From Rhodocyclales bacterium (GTDB lineage: Bacteria > Pseudomonadota > Gammaproteobacteria > Burkholderiales > Rhodocyclaceae), in the NCBI GenBank assembly GCA_016177805.1, contig JACOUN010000069.1:43700-107699 (forward strand): a DNA stretch of 64,000 bases, read 5' to 3'. Positions 10,403 to 20,486 of the stretch are shown here, in pieces (positions within the stretch are counted from its first letter, which is position 1; the number at the start of each line of letters is the position of its first letter). The position numbers and the translations under genes were made by a program. The notes under the pieces are model-generated. The model did not search any database and had not been told where the DNA came from. It saw only the letters and a list, made by a program, of their open reading frames with translations.

Positions 10403-11755
10403 ATGGCACGAAAGTACTTTGGCACCGATGGGGTGCGCGGGCTGGTTGGACAGTCTCCGATCACGCCCGAGTTTGTAATGAGACTGGGCTACGCCGCCGG
10501 ACTGGCGCTGGTGCGCCGCGAGCATCTGCCCCATGGTGAGCATCCGGCCGTGTTGATCGGCAAGGACACGCGGATTTCCGGTTACATGCTGGAAGCCGCG
10601 CTGGAAGCGGGTTTCGCCGCGGCCGGCGTGGACGTCATGCTCGCCGGTCCGATCCCGACTCCGGCCGTGGCCTATCTGACGCGCGCCTTGCGGTTGCAGG
10701 CGGGGGTGGTGATTTCGGCCTCGCACAACCCGTTCTTCGACAACGGCATCAAGTTTTTTTCCGCCGATGGGGCCAAGTTGCCCGACAGCGTCGAAACCGA
10801 GATCGAAGAGTGGGTCGATCGCCCCATGGGGTGCGTGGAGTCGGCGCGTCTGGGCAAGGCAAGGCGGGTTCAGGACGCGGCGGGGCGCTACATCGAGTTC
10901 TGCAAGAGCACCTTCCCCAACGAACTGGACTTGCGCGGCATGCGCATTGTGGTCGATTGCGCGCATGGCGCGGCCTACAGCATCGCTCCCAGTGTGTTCC
11001 ACGAACTCGGCGCCGAGGTGCTGGCGGTGGGGGTCGAGCCGAACGGCCTGAACATCAACGACGGCGTCGGCGCGACCTTGCCCGAGCATCTGCGTGGTGC
11101 GGTGCTCGCCAACAAGGCGGACATCGGCATCGCGCTCGATGGTGATGGCGATCGGCTGATCATGGTGGACGCCGACGGCCAGACCTACGATGGCGACAAG
11201 CTGCTGTACGTGATCGCGGCCGCGCGCAAGGCTGCGGGGCGGCTCAACGGGGTGGTCGGCACGTTGATGAGCAACCTGGGGCTGGAGCATGCCGTGGGTC
11301 GCCTCGGGGTGCCGTTCGAGCGTGCCAGGGTCGGCGATCGCTACGTGCTTGAACTGCTGCAGGAGCGCGGCTGGAAGCTCGGTGGCGAGAACTCCGGCCA
11401 CATCATCTGTCTCGATCGCCACACCACTGGCGATGGCATCGTGTCGGCGCTGCAGGTGTTGTCGGCGCTGAAACGCCAGCGCCAAACGCTGGCTCAGGCA
11501 TGTGCGGATCTGGTGTTCTATCCGCAACGTCTGATCAACGTGGAACTGCGTCTCGGCTTTGACTGGCGCACTGATGCCGCGATCGAAAACGCGCGTGGAC
11601 GCGCGGTTGCCGAGCTTGGCGACAGTGGCCGGGTGCTGCTGCGCCCGTCGGGCACCGAGCCGTTGCTGCGGGTCATGGTCGAAGGGCGCGACGGCGCACT
11701 GGTCGACCGCCTTGCACACATGATCGCGGATACGGTGACGCGACAGATTTCCTGA
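10403..11755 (+). CDS. glmM: Phosphoglucosamine mutase
   Basis: GlmM interconverts glucosamine-6-phosphate and glucosamine-1-phosphate for UDP-GlcNAc and the cell wall. The 450-residue protein has family length. The active-site phosphoserine is Ser107 in the SASHNP motif, the metal loop is DGDGDR and the sugar loop is GGENSGH. The C-terminal phosphate-binding loop is [12 protein letters not shown]. The start [13 protein letters not shown] is the conserved one. Confidence 0.97.
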   Translation: MARKYFGTDGVRGLVGQSPITPEFVMRLGYAAGLALVRREHLPHGEHPAVLIGKDTRISGYMLEAALEAGFAAAGVDVMLAGPIPTPAVAYLTRALRLQAGVVISASHNPFFDNGIKFFSADGAKLPDSVETEIEEWVDRPMGCVESARLGKARRVQDAAGRYIEFCKSTFPNELDLRGMRIVVDCAHGAAYSIAPSVFHELGAEVLAVGVEPNGLNINDGVGATLPEHLRGAVLANKADIGIALDGDGDRLIMVDADGQTYDGDKLLYVIAAARKAAGRLNGVVGTLMSNLGLEHAVGRLGVPFERARVGDRYVLELLQERGWKLGGENSGHIICLDRHTTGDGIVSALQVLSALKRQRQTLAQACADLVFYPQRLINVELRLGFDWRTDAAIENARGRAVAELGDSGRVLLRPSGTEPLLRVMVEGRDGALVDRLAHMIADTVTRQIS

Positions 11756-11802
11756 GCCCACCGCAAAGGGCCTTGGTCCTTGTTTGGAGACCTTTAACAG
11801 AA

Positions 11803-11820
11803 CTGTCATCTTCGGTCGTG
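11803..11820 (+). promoter_or_regulatory. Candidate PhoB box upstream of pstS
   Basis: CTGTCAT at 11803-11809 is followed 11 bp later by GGTCGTG at 11814-11820. This matches the PhoB layout of 7-bp direct repeats spaced by 4 bp; the first repeat is perfect and the second degenerate. It lies 75 bp before pstS. Phosphate-starvation control of pst is established in proteobacteria; the site itself is inferred. Confidence 0.6.
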
Positions 11821-11894
11821 ATAATGCCCTGGTTCCCGACGCTACGGGAGCGTCTGCCGAATTGGGGCAATGCACTTAACTGGAGATACTGGAC

Positions 11895-12866
11895 ATGTTC
11901 AAGAAGAGTCTCATCGCAACGGCCGTACTGGCGACCATGGCATCGTTTGGCGCGCATGCGCAGGTGCAGGTCGATCCCGCGCTGCCCGACTACAAGGCGG
12001 TCAGTGGTGTTTCCGGGAGCTTGAAGTCGATCGGCTCGGATACCCTCAATAACCTGATGACGCTTTGGGCCGAAGGCTACAACGGCATGTATCCGAACGT
12101 GAAGATCGAGATCGAAGGCAAGGGTTCCTCCACCGCGCCCCCGGCATTGATCGCGGGCACTTCGCAGTTCGGGCCGATGTCGCGCCCGATGAAGTCGAAG
12201 GAAATCGACCAGTTCGAAAAAAAATACGGCTACAAGCCGCTGGCGGTGCGCTCGGCCATCGATGCGCTGGCGGTGTACGTCCATAAGGACAACCCGATCG
12301 AGTGCCTGACGCTGCAGCAGGTCGATGCGGTTTTCTCCAAGACGCGCAACGGCGGATCGGACAAGGACATCGCCAGTTGGGGTGACGCCGGGCTCAAGGG
12401 CGACTGGGCTGCCCGTCCGATATCGATTTACGGGCGCAACTCGGCTTCCGGCACCTATGGCTACTTCAAGGAAGTTGGGCTGTTCAACGGTGACTATAAG
12501 GACAGCGTGAAGGAGCAGCCAGGTTCGTCGACCGTGGTGCAGGGCGTGGCCTCGGATATTTCTGGTATCGGCTACTCGGGCGTCGGCTACAAGACCGCCG
12601 ACGTCAAGTTCGTGGCGCTGTCCGCCGGTCCGGGCCAGCCGTGCTATGCCCCGACGGCCGAGCACGCCTCCAGCGGCGCCTACCCGATCTCGCGTTTCCT
12701 CTACATCTATGTGAATAAGAACCCCAACCAGGCCATGGATCCGCTGCGTGGTGAGTTCGTCAAGTTCATCTACTCCAAGCAGGGCCAGCAGGCGGTGGTC
12801 AAGGATGGTTACTTCCCGGTGATCAAGGCGCTGGCCGACGACGACCTGAAGCGCTTCGGTCTGTAG
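11895..12866 (+). CDS. pstS: Phosphate ABC transporter, periplasmic phosphate-binding protein
   Basis: PstS captures inorganic phosphate in the periplasm for the Pst transporter. The 323-residue precursor begins with a clear signal peptide (KK, hydrophobic core, cleavage after AHA at residue 22). Phosphate-contact loops are visible: IGSDTLNN (~36-43), GKGSSTAPP (~75-83) and NSASGTYGYF (~185-194). It is the first gene of pstSCAB. Two hairpins after its stop probably hold downstream expression below that of PstS. Confidence 0.95.
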   Translation: MFKKSLIATAVLATMASFGAHAQVQVDPALPDYKAVSGVSGSLKSIGSDTLNNLMTLWAEGYNGMYPNVKIEIEGKGSSTAPPALIAGTSQFGPMSRPMKSKEIDQFEKKYGYKPLAVRSAIDALAVYVHKDNPIECLTLQQVDAVFSKTRNGGSDKDIASWGDAGLKGDWAARPISIYGRNSASGTYGYFKEVGLFNGDYKDSVKEQPGSSTVVQGVASDISGIGYSGVGYKTADVKFVALSAGPGQPCYAPTAEHASSGAYPISRFLYIYVNKNPNQAMDPLRGEFVKFIYSKQGQQAVVKDGYFPVIKALADDDLKRFGL

Positions 12867-12875
12867 TGATGCGAC

Positions 12876-12934
12876 GGGGTGATTGCCTCGGCAATCACCC
12901 CGAGCCCCGCCGCGCAGGCTTTGCGCGGCGGGGC
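12876..12934 (+). terminator. Two tandem hairpins between pstS and pstC
   Basis: The first has a perfect 12-bp stem, GGGGTGATTGCC against GGCAATCACCCC (12876-12901). The second has a 13-bp stem, GCCCCGCCGCGCA against TGCGCGGCGGGGC (12904-12934). Neither ends in a T-run. They may attenuate transcription into pstC or protect the pstS 3' end, giving excess binding protein. Confidence 0.65.
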
Positions 12935-13074
12935 CTGAATGTTCACCGAACAATGCGGCCGGTGGCGCTGGACGTGCCAGCTCGCCGTCGGCACGCCGCA
13001 GGAATGAAATCAAATCGTGGCCGAGCGGATGCGTATTACGCGCCGATCGTTACGAACAACCTGGATATTCCTCG

Positions 13075-15711
13075 ATGAGTGGTCCTTCCTCCACACCTTC
13101 GCAGTCAGCTACCGGAGGCTACAAGCGCCTGCTTCCGGCGGACCGGAAAACACGCAAATCAGTGTTGGTTGCCGATCGGTGCGCAAATGCGGTCATTACC
13201 GTCGGCGGTCTGCTGGTCATCTTCGCGGTGCTCGGGATCCTGCTGTTCCTGGGCAAGGAGGCGATGCCGTTGTTCGGCAGCGGCGAGGTTCAGGAGCGCG
13301 AGAACGCCGTCCTGGCCCCGATGCCGGGATTGCTGATCACCGGTGCCGATGAGTATCAGACCGTGGGCATGCGGATCAACGCTTCGGGTCGCGTCAGCAC
13401 CTTTCATATCGACACCGGGCGCTCGCTGGACAGCGGCCAGCTCGACTTCGGTGATGCTGTGGCGAGCGCCGCCGGCGCCACCGTGTCGCGTCGCGACGTG
13501 GCGTTCGGCTTTGCCGATGGTAGCGTGCGCTTCGCCCATGTCGAGTTCGTCACCACGGTGCTTCCGGCCGACGGCATGCCGCAGGGGCTGAGCCAGTTGT
13601 CGGAGAGCGACTTCACCGATGGCAAGGTGGTGTATCGCAAGATCGCGGGCGACCAGATCCGCCGTATCGCGCTTCAGACCACGGTCAAGCCACCGGTCCA
13701 GATCGCCAATCCAGGCGTGGCGATCAAGGCCATCGCGTTTGCCCTTGGTGGCACGGTGGAACGTCCGACCCTGTCGTATGTGACCTTCGATGCGAACGGT
13801 GTTGGAAGGTTGAGCCGCGCCGATACGCGCATCAACCTGATGACCGGGCAGGAGAGCGTGACCGTCCGGTCGGCCACGCTGCCGGGCTTGCCCGATGGCA
13901 CCCGGGTGGCCAAGGTGCTGTTGTCCACCCAGGCCGACCAGGTCTATGTTGCGATTGCCGATGGCACCGTGCATCGCTTCGATACGCGCGACTTCGACAA
14001 GCCGATGCTGGCCGAGTCGGCGAAATTGACGCCCGACGGAGAGAGCCTGGGGATCTTTGCGTTCTTGCTGGGCAATCAGACACTGGTCGTGGGTGGTAGC
14101 GACGGTTCGCTCAACATGTTCTTCCGCCTGCAGGTCGAGAATGCCCCGACTAGTGACGGATTCCAGATGGTCAAGGCGCGCGAACTGGAAAAACAGCCGG
14201 CCGGCATCGTCGCCTACGATGTGTCGCAACGGCGCAAGACGCTGATGACGCTGGACCGCGACGGTAACCTGTGGTTTCGCTATGCCACCAGCGAGCAGAC
14301 ACTGCTCAAGCTCAACGTGGACCGCGCCAGTGTCGAGGCGGGTGCGCAGGTGCTGATGATGCCGCGCGATGATGGCGCAATGGTGCTCGGCCCCGGCGGC
14401 AAGGTCGATCGCTGGCGCTACAACGTTCCCCATCCGGAGACCACCTTCAAGGCCATCTTCGGCAAACTCTGGTACGAGGGCTACTCCGAGCCCGGTTACA
14501 CGTGGCAATCGTCGTCGGGCACGGACGTGTTCGAGCCCAAGTTCTCACTCGTGCCGCTCATCTTCGGCACATTCAAGGCCACGCTGTTCTCGCTGATATT
14601 CGCAATACCGATCGCGTTGCTGGCCGCCATCTATACCTCCGAGTTCGTACACCGGCGCGTGCGCGGCACCGTCAAGCCCGTGATGGAGATGATGGAGTCC
14701 CTGCCCACGGTCGTGCTCGGCTTCATCGCGGCGCTGATCCTGGCCCCCATCGTCGAGAGCTGGATCGCATCGGTGCTGCTCGGCTTCATCGCGCTGCCGC
14801 TGGGGCTGATGGTCGCGGCCTACGCCTGGCAGATGCTGCCGCCGGAGCTGGCGCTACGCCTGAACGGCTTTCCCAAGTTCAGCCTGATGTTCGTGGTGCT
14901 GGCGCTGTTCGCCTGGTTGTCTTACGCGCTTGGGCCGTGGTTTGAACAGACTTTGTTCTATGGTGATTTCAAGGCCTGGGTCAATCGTGATATCGGCTCC
15001 GGCACGCCGTTCATGGGGCTGGTGTTGTGGCCGCTTGCCTATCTGCTGTGCAGCATGGTGTTCGGCCGTTTCCTCGGCACCGGCTACCGCATGCATCTGC
15101 GCAGCCTGGGGCGTGAGCAGGCCGGACGTATCGATGCGTTGCGCTGGTTGGCCATGGCGTTGGTGTCGGGGTTGCTGAGCTTCGGCTTTGCGCTGCTGCT
15201 GACAGGCATCGGCTACGACCCGCGCGGTGGCGTCATCGACACCTATGTGCAACGCAACGCGCTGGTGGTCGGCATGGTGATGGGTTTTGCCGTGATCCCC
15301 AACATCTACACCCTGGCCGAGGATGCACTGAACGCGGTGCCTTCGCAGTTGCGCGCCGCAAGCCTGGCCGCCGGCGCCACACCGTGGCAGACCGCGATTT
15401 GGGTGGTGCTGCCGACCGCGATGTCGGGCGTATTCGCGGCGGTCATGATAGGCATGGGGCGCGCGGTCGGTGAAACCATGATCGTGGTCATGGCGGCCGG
15501 CAATACACCGGTGCTCGAATGGAACGTGTTCAACGGGCTGCGTACATTGTCGGCCAACATCGCGGTCGAGCTACCCGAGGCGGTGGTGGGTGGAACGCTC
15601 TATCGCATGCTCTTTCTCGCCGCCTTGGCGCTGTTCGTGATGACCTTCGTCATCAACACGGTTGCCGAAGTGATACGCCAGCGCTTTCGCAAACGCGCTT
15701 TCCAGCTTTGA
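13075..15711 (+). CDS. pstC: Phosphate ABC transporter permease PstC, long form
   Basis: The 878-residue protein is far longer than the ~320-residue E. coli PstC. A first TM helix lies at ~41-62. A large, mostly beta-rich soluble region follows (~80-480), with repeated GxxDGxVxxF-like strands suggestive of a propeller. The standard permease domain begins at ~485 (FEPKFSLVPLIFGT), with the EAA loop LRAASLAAGATPWQTA near 758. I chose the ATG at 13075 because the open frame upstream is low-complexity and lacks a ribosome site. Large PstC forms are known in beta- and gammaproteobacteria; the role of the extra domain is unknown to me. Confidence 0.9.
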   Translation: MSGPSSTPSQSATGGYKRLLPADRKTRKSVLVADRCANAVITVGGLLVIFAVLGILLFLGKEAMPLFGSGEVQERENAVLAPMPGLLITGADEYQTVGMRINASGRVSTFHIDTGRSLDSGQLDFGDAVASAAGATVSRRDVAFGFADGSVRFAHVEFVTTVLPADGMPQGLSQLSESDFTDGKVVYRKIAGDQIRRIALQTTVKPPVQIANPGVAIKAIAFALGGTVERPTLSYVTFDANGVGRLSRADTRINLMTGQESVTVRSATLPGLPDGTRVAKVLLSTQADQVYVAIADGTVHRFDTRDFDKPMLAESAKLTPDGESLGIFAFLLGNQTLVVGGSDGSLNMFFRLQVENAPTSDGFQMVKARELEKQPAGIVAYDVSQRRKTLMTLDRDGNLWFRYATSEQTLLKLNVDRASVEAGAQVLMMPRDDGAMVLGPGGKVDRWRYNVPHPETTFKAIFGKLWYEGYSEPGYTWQSSSGTDVFEPKFSLVPLIFGTFKATLFSLIFAIPIALLAAIYTSEFVHRRVRGTVKPVMEMMESLPTVVLGFIAALILAPIVESWIASVLLGFIALPLGLMVAAYAWQMLPPELALRLNGFPKFSLMFVVLALFAWLSYALGPWFEQTLFYGDFKAWVNRDIGSGTPFMGLVLWPLAYLLCSMVFGRFLGTGYRMHLRSLGREQAGRIDALRWLAMALVSGLLSFGFALLLTGIGYDPRGGVIDTYVQRNALVVGMVMGFAVIPNIYTLAEDALNAVPSQLRAASLAAGATPWQTAIWVVLPTAMSGVFAAVMIGMGRAVGETMIVVMAAGNTPVLEWNVFNGLRTLSANIAVELPEAVVGGTLYRMLFLAALALFVMTFVINTVAEVIRQRFRKRAFQL

Positions 15712-15729
15712 CCAAGAGGTTGTTTCCGC

Positions 15730-17472
15730 ATGTCGACACTTAACACAAGTACGCTGGCGCTGGCTCAGGATGAGAGCCCGGCGCGTCCGGTGCGCCGCTT
15801 CACGGCCGACCTGTCGGCGGTCGGGGAGCCGGCCCTGTGGGGCTTCGGCGGTGCGCTTGCGCTTGGCATCATCCTCATCTGCGGATTCCTGTTGTTCATC
15901 TTCTGGAACGGCGTGACGACCTTCTGGCCCAGGCCGGTGGCGGTGGTCACGCTCACCAGCGGTGCGAAGGTGGCAGGCGAGGCGTCACGTCACAATGTCT
16001 TCCGCCCCGACTCAAGCCTGCTTGAATCACTCAAGCCGGCCGAACGCGAGCAGATCAGGGCCGCCGACGGATACGTCAACCGCACCATGTATCGCATCGG
16101 CAACTACGATCTGTACAACGAGGACTTCCGCTGGGTCAGCGACTACGAAGTGCAGTCCCAGGATTGGCCGCGCGACATGTTCTTCATCGAGCGCCAGGAG
16201 TGGGGTGCCTTCGTCGGGCACATCCGCAAGCTCATCCTGGACAACGAGGAGCACGCGTTTGCGTCATTGCCGCGCGCGCGGCTCGATGACGAACAGGCAG
16301 CCGCGCGCGAGCGGTTCGACGAGATCCGGCGCATCGAGCGCGACGAGATCGGCAAGATCAACCATCAGATCGAGGCGCAGCGGCTCGCCGTGCGCAAGGC
16401 CGAACTCGCACACGGGCTGGAAAGCACGGAGTACCGGGATCAGGTCAACGCGGCGCAATTGCGTATTGCCGAACTGCAGAAGGACTACGAAGTCCTGCAG
16501 GCCAAGGCGAACCAGATCAAGGATACCGATGCGCGCTATCGCGTGGTGCTGGAGGAGATCGGCGGCGGCACCAAGGAGACCGGCCTTTCCCAGGTGGTGC
16601 GCTTCTATGCCGCGAACGATCTCGGCTTCTTCGCCAAGCTCGGCATCTACCTGTCGCGCTGGGGCGAGTTCCTGAGCAGCGAGCCGCGCGAGGCCAATAC
16701 CGAAGGCGGGATACTGCCGGCGATTTTCGGTACCGTCACGATGACGTTGTTGATGGTGCTGGTGGTGGCGCCGTTCGGCGTCATCACCGCGCTCTACCTG
16801 CGCGAGTATGCGAAACAGGGACGGCTGGTGGCCGTGGTGCGGATCGCGGTCAACAACCTCGCCGGCGTGCCTTCGATCGTGTACGGCGTTTTCGGCCTCG
16901 GCTTCTTTGCCTATACGCTGGGCGGGGGTATAGATGCTTTGTTCTTCCCCGAGCGCCTGCCCAGCCCGACCTTCGGGACCGGCGGCATCCTTTGGTCTGC
17001 ATTGACGCTGGCGCTTCTGACCGTGCCGGTGGTGATCGTCGCCTCGGAGGAAGCGCTCGCCGCGGTACCGCGCTCGATCCGCGAAGGGTCGCTGGCCTGC
17101 GGCGCGTCCAAGTGGCAGACCATACGTTCGGTGGTGCTGCCCCACGCCCTGCCGGGCGTCATGACCGGGCTGATACTCGCGATGGCGCGTGGCGCGGGCG
17201 AAGTGGCGCCGCTGATGCTCGTCGGCGTGGTCAAGCTTGCTCCGGAACTTCCGGTGGACGGCTTTTTCCCCTTTGTTCACCTGGAACGCAGCTTCATGCA
17301 TCTGGGCTTTCACATCTTCGACGTCGGTTTCCAGTCACGCAACTCCGAAGCCGGCAAGCCGATGGTGTTCGTCACCACCTTGCTGCTGCTCGGCCTGATC
17401 GTGCTGATGAACTCGTCCGCCATCTACATCCGTAACCGGCTCAAGAAGAAATTCGTCGGCAATCAATTCTAG
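15730..17472 (+). CDS. pstA: Phosphate ABC transporter permease PstA, long form
   Basis: This 580-residue PstA is roughly twice the E. coli length. One TM helix lies at ~35-58, followed by a periplasmic region with a charged, probably coiled-coil stretch (~180-265, many E, R, Q). The permease domain occupies ~325-575, with the EAA loop [18 protein letters not shown] near 457. PstC and PstA form the membrane channel of the Pst importer. Both carry extra N-terminal domains here, so they may pair outside the membrane. It starts 18 bp after pstC. Confidence 0.93.
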   Translation: MSTLNTSTLALAQDESPARPVRRFTADLSAVGEPALWGFGGALALGIILICGFLLFIFWNGVTTFWPRPVAVVTLTSGAKVAGEASRHNVFRPDSSLLESLKPAEREQIRAADGYVNRTMYRIGNYDLYNEDFRWVSDYEVQSQDWPRDMFFIERQEWGAFVGHIRKLILDNEEHAFASLPRARLDDEQAAARERFDEIRRIERDEIGKINHQIEAQRLAVRKAELAHGLESTEYRDQVNAAQLRIAELQKDYEVLQAKANQIKDTDARYRVVLEEIGGGTKETGLSQVVRFYAANDLGFFAKLGIYLSRWGEFLSSEPREANTEGGILPAIFGTVTMTLLMVLVVAPFGVITALYLREYAKQGRLVAVVRIAVNNLAGVPSIVYGVFGLGFFAYTLGGGIDALFFPERLPSPTFGTGGILWSALTLALLTVPVVIVASEEALAAVPRSIREGSLACGASKWQTIRSVVLPHALPGVMTGLILAMARGAGEVAPLMLVGVVKLAPELPVDGFFPFVHLERSFMHLGFHIFDVGFQSRNSEAGKPMVFVTTLLLLGLIVLMNSSAIYIRNRLKKKFVGNQF

Positions 17473-17483
17473 GAGTCACAAGA

Positions 17484-18338
17484 GTGAGCATTGCAACTCT
17501 GAACCATCGCCCCACCGAGATCACGGGCGGCTCGCGCACGACCTATCACTTCGAGAGATCGTCCGAGGGGACGGCCATCGGCATCTCGGACTTCAATCTG
17601 TTCTACGGCAACGTGCAGGCGCTGTTCGACGTCAACATGGATATCCAGCGAGGGGTGGTGACCGCGTTGATCGGGCCATCCGGGTGCGGCAAATCGACCT
17701 TGCTGCGTTCGCTCAATCGCATGAACGACCTCATCGACGGGCTGCGCGTGCGCGGCATGGTGAAGGTGTCGAGCAAGGGAAATTCGCAGGATCTGGATAT
17801 CTACAAGCCCGGCACCGACGTTATTGCGCTGCGCAAACGCATGGGCATGGTGTTCCAGAAACCCAACCCCTTTCCCAAGTCGATCTATGAGAACGTGATC
17901 TTTCCGCTGCGCGTGGAAGGTATCAGCGACCGCAGGATGCTCGAAGAAGCATGCGAACGCGCGTTGCGCGGCGCGGCGTTGTGGGACGAGGTCAAGGACC
18001 GTCTTCAGGAAAGCGCGCTGGGGTTGTCCGGCGGGCAGCAGCAGCGGCTGTGCATCGCGCGTGCGATTGCGGCCGAACCGGAGATCCTGTTGATGGACGA
18101 GCCATGCTCGGCGCTCGACCCGATCGCAACCGCCAAGGTCGAGGATCTGATGTTCCAGTTGCGTGGCCAGTTCACCATCGTCATCGTCACCCATTCGATG
18201 CAGCAGGCCGCGCGCGTCTCGGACAATACCGCCTTCATGTATCTGGGAAAACTGATCGAATACGGCGCGACCGATGTGATGTTCACCAATCCCAAGGTTC
18301 AGCAGACCAACGATTACGTTACCGGCCGATTTGGCTGA
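17484..18338 (+). CDS. pstB: Phosphate ABC transporter ATP-binding protein
   Basis: PstB powers phosphate import. The 284 residues show Walker [10 protein letters not shown] at 64-72, the Q-loop ([13 protein letters not shown]), the ABC signature LSGGQQQR and Walker [14 protein letters not shown], with a downstream switch histidine in VTHSMQQA. The start is GTG at 17484 with AGGAG about 8 bases upstream. No phoU follows, unlike most pst operons. Confidence 0.97.
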   Translation: MSIATLNHRPTEITGGSRTTYHFERSSEGTAIGISDFNLFYGNVQALFDVNMDIQRGVVTALIGPSGCGKSTLLRSLNRMNDLIDGLRVRGMVKVSSKGNSQDLDIYKPGTDVIALRKRMGMVFQKPNPFPKSIYENVIFPLRVEGISDRRMLEEACERALRGAALWDEVKDRLQESALGLSGGQQQRLCIARAIAAEPEILLMDEPCSALDPIATAKVEDLMFQLRGQFTIVIVTHSMQQAARVSDNTAFMYLGKLIEYGATDVMFTNPKVQQTNDYVTGRFG

Positions 18339-18370
18339 CAGCCTGTTGAACCTGGATCCCTCGGTTGGAC

Positions 18371-18485
18371 GTGCCCGAGTGTGCGGTTTTGGGGCTGTCT
18401 GGCAAGGCGCGACGACGCGGCATGGTTGTTCCCTGCAAGGAGGAGCAACGAAGCCAGGCGGTCCCAAAATCGTGCAATCGGGCAC
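18371..18485. repeat. 115-bp nested palindromic element between pstB and tpiA
   Basis: Outer arms of 23 bp (18371-18393 and 18463-18485) match at 19 positions: GTGCCCGA..TTTTGGG against CCCAAAAT..TCGGGCAC. They continue inward through CTGGC/GCCAG. A separate inner hairpin GTTGTTCC/GGAGCAAC sits in the middle. No protein is evident. The 376-bp gap 18339-18714 holds this element and the tpiA promoter. It resembles a REP/BIME-type extragenic element or a structured RNA. Confidence 0.65.
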
Positions 18486-18660
18486 GTAGCGCGCTTACCT
18501 GTTCGGTGAGAGCGAACGAAGCCCGAAATGTCAGTATTCATACGCAATCCAGACCAGCAACTAGCGGTCAACCGAGGAATCCAGGTTGAAGCCGGGCCTC
18601 ATCCTGCATTCCGGAGGGTGAGGCTGTCCTCCTCGCCAGCGTGCAATATCTGCACAGCCT

Positions 18661-18689
18661 TTGCCCTGCTTACCCGACCGCGCTACAAT
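18661..18689 (+). promoter_or_regulatory. Sigma70-type promoter for tpiA
   Basis: TTGCCC (18661-18666) and TACAAT (18684-18689) are 17 bp apart, with the tpiA ATG 26 bp beyond the -10. Confidence 0.7.
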
Positions 18690-18714
18690 CCACCGATTTG
18701 GTCGTCGCACACGG

Positions 18715-19488
18715 ATGAGCAGCAAACTGGTCGTTGGTAACTGGAAGATGCATGGCGCGGCGCAAGCCAATCAGGCGCTGCTGTCTGCGCTCGTCGCGGC
18801 GGTGCCGGACCGGGTTGATGTCGCGGTGTGTGTACCCTACCCCTATCTCGCGCAGGCGCATGGGCTGTTGAGCGGGTCGCCGATTGCTCTGGGTGCGCAG
18901 AATGTCAGCGAGTACGCGCAGGGTGCGTATACCGGCGAGGTCGGCGCGGCCATGCTCCGCGACTTCGACTGCCGCTATGTCATCGTCGGGCACTCCGAGC
19001 GGCGCACCCTGTGTGGCGAAAGCGATGCGACGGTGGCGCGCAAGGCTGCTGCCGTACTGCACGCCGGCATGGTGCCTGTCGTCTGCATTGGTGAAACGCT
19101 GGCGCAGCGCGAGGCTGGGCAGGTCGAAAGTGTATTGAATCAGCAGCTTGATGCGCTCGCGAGCGTGTTGGGCGCTGATCAGCTCGGCGCGCTGGTCGTG
19201 GCTTACGAACCGGTCTGGGCGATAGGCACAGGTCGCTCCGCGACGGCGCGGCAGGTCCAGGAGGCACTGGGCCTGGTGCGTGGCTGGTTGCGGGAGCGGG
19301 TCCGCAACGCGGACGCGGTGAGGATTTTGTATGGTGGCAGCGTCAAGGCCGCGACCGCAGGGGAGTTGTTCAGCCTGCCGGACGCGGATGGTGGCTTGAT
19401 CGGCGGAGCATCGCTGGTGGCCGCCGAGTTTCTCGCGATATGTGAAGCAGCACGCGACGCATCGCAAAGTGGTTTGATCAGGGAGTGA
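18715..19488 (+). CDS. tpiA: Triose-phosphate isomerase
   Basis: TpiA interconverts dihydroxyacetone phosphate and glyceraldehyde-3-phosphate. From the ATG at 18715 the protein is 257 residues, close to E. coli. Catalytic residues are in view: Lys11 in GNWKMHG, His in VGHSERR and Glu in AYEPVWAIGTG; the phosphate loop is LYGGSVK. An in-frame ATG further upstream overlaps the promoter and is rejected. secG begins 9 bp after the stop. Confidence 0.97.
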   Translation: MSSKLVVGNWKMHGAAQANQALLSALVAAVPDRVDVAVCVPYPYLAQAHGLLSGSPIALGAQNVSEYAQGAYTGEVGAAMLRDFDCRYVIVGHSERRTLCGESDATVARKAAAVLHAGMVPVVCIGETLAQREAGQVESVLNQQLDALASVLGADQLGALVVAYEPVWAIGTGRSATARQVQEALGLVRGWLRERVRNADAVRILYGGSVKAATAGELFSLPDADGGLIGGASLVAAEFLAICEAARDASQSGLIRE

Positions 19489-19497
19489 TGATTTCAA

Positions 19498-19875
19498 ATG
19501 GGTAGCTACTTGTTTTCTGTGGTGCTGACGATACATGTACTCGTCGGTCTGGCCGTCATCGGTCTGGTATTGATGCAGCACGGCAAAGGCGCTGATGCGG
19601 GCGCGGCTTTTGGCGGCGGGGGCGGGGGCGCTTCGGGGAGCGTGTTCGGCTCATCCGGGTCGGCCAACTTCCTCAGTCGTACCACTGCGGTGCTGGCCGC
19701 AACCTTTTTCGTGACCAGCCTGGGGTTGGCGTATCTTTCCAGCAACACCTCGAATCGCGAAACCAGCGTCATGGAAGGTGCGGCAACTTCCACTGCGCCC
19801 GCGGCAGTGGAAACCGAGCGCTCGGTCGAGCCGCTTCCGGCGGATGATTCAAAGGCGCGCGACATCCCGAAATAA
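19498..19875 (+). CDS. secG: Preprotein translocase subunit SecG
   Basis: SecG is a small subunit of the SecYEG channel. The 125-residue protein has two TM helices (~5-24 and ~55-74) around a Gly-rich loop (GAAFGGGGGGASGSVFGSSG), then a longer Ser/Thr/Ala tail common in betaproteobacteria. It lies between tpiA and tRNA-Leu, a conserved order. Confidence 0.95.
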   Translation: MGSYLFSVVLTIHVLVGLAVIGLVLMQHGKGADAGAAFGGGGGGASGSVFGSSGSANFLSRTTAVLAATFFVTSLGLAYLSSNTSNRETSVMEGAATSTAPAAVETERSVEPLPADDSKARDIPK

Positions 19876-19888
19876 TTTGTTCCGGGAT

Positions 19889-19916
19889 TTGCGCAGTGCG
19901 GGATTTCCCGTATAAT
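19889..19916 (+). promoter_or_regulatory. Promoter for tRNA-Leu and possibly nuo
   Basis: TTGCGC (19889-19894), 16-bp spacer and TATAAT (19911-19916). The tRNA begins 20 bp after the -10. Read-through into nuoA, 87 bp beyond the tRNA, is plausible because no terminator is seen. Confidence 0.7.
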
Positions 19917-19936
19917 TTACAAGCTGTAACGGACGT

Positions 19937-20021
19937 GCCGACGTGGTGAAATTGGTAGACACGCCATCTTGAGGGGGTGGTGGCGCAAGCCGTGTGAGTT
20001 CGAGTCTCACCGTCGGCACCA
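19937..20021 (+). tRNA. tRNA-Leu (anticodon GAG)
   Basis: An 85-nt cloverleaf with acceptor arms GCCGACG/CGTCGGC, anticodon loop TTGAGGG (anticodon GAG), a long variable arm as in class II tRNAs, the T-loop GTTCGAGTC and encoded CCA. It decodes CUC/CUU codons. Confidence 0.97.
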
Positions 20022-20108
20022 TAATAAGAATGTCGCCCGCTAATGCGGGCGAGTTCATGTTGCGCAGCACAAAATGATGCTGCGTGCTGGCTTTTCAAGG
20101 GGCCCGAG

Positions 20109-20483
20109 ATGCTGGAAAACTACTTTCCTGTTCTGGTATTCATTCTCGTGGGCCTCGGCTTCGGTTTCGTTCCGATGATCCTGGGGCGCCTGCTGGCGCC
20201 GTACCGGCCCGATAGCGAAAAGACCTCTCCGTACGAATGTGGCTTCGAGCCATTCGAAAGTGCGCGCATGAAGTTCGATGTGCGCTATTACCTGATTGCA
20301 ATTCTCTTCATTCTGTTCGATCTGGAAATTGCTTTCCTCTTTCCGTGGGCGACCGTGTTCCAGGAGTTCATCGCGGCCGGAGAGGTGGCGTGGTTCGTGT
20401 TCGGATCGGTGATGGTCTTTCTGGCGGTGCTGGTCATCGGCTATGTCGTCGAGTGGAAGAACGGTGCGCTCGACTGGGAGTGA
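20109..20483 (+). CDS. nuoA: NADH-quinone oxidoreductase subunit A
   Basis: NuoA is a three-TM membrane subunit of complex I near the quinone site. From the ATG at 20109 it is 124 residues, starting [11 protein letters not shown]. The conserved loop [13 protein letters not shown] lies at ~39-51 before the second TM. An earlier in-frame start would add a polar tail without ribosome site. It opens a 14-gene nuo operon. Confidence 0.96.
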   Translation: MLENYFPVLVFILVGLGFGFVPMILGRLLAPYRPDSEKTSPYECGFEPFESARMKFDVRYYLIAILFILFDLEIAFLFPWATVFQEFIAAGEVAWFVFGSVMVFLAVLVIGYVVEWKNGALDWE

Positions 20484-20486
20484 AGC

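Noticed and set aside
12883..13074. A 64-codon N-terminal extension of pstC
   Set aside because: It overlaps the hairpins after pstS, is Arg/Ala/Pro-rich and has no ribosome site; the ATG at 13075 fits the family.
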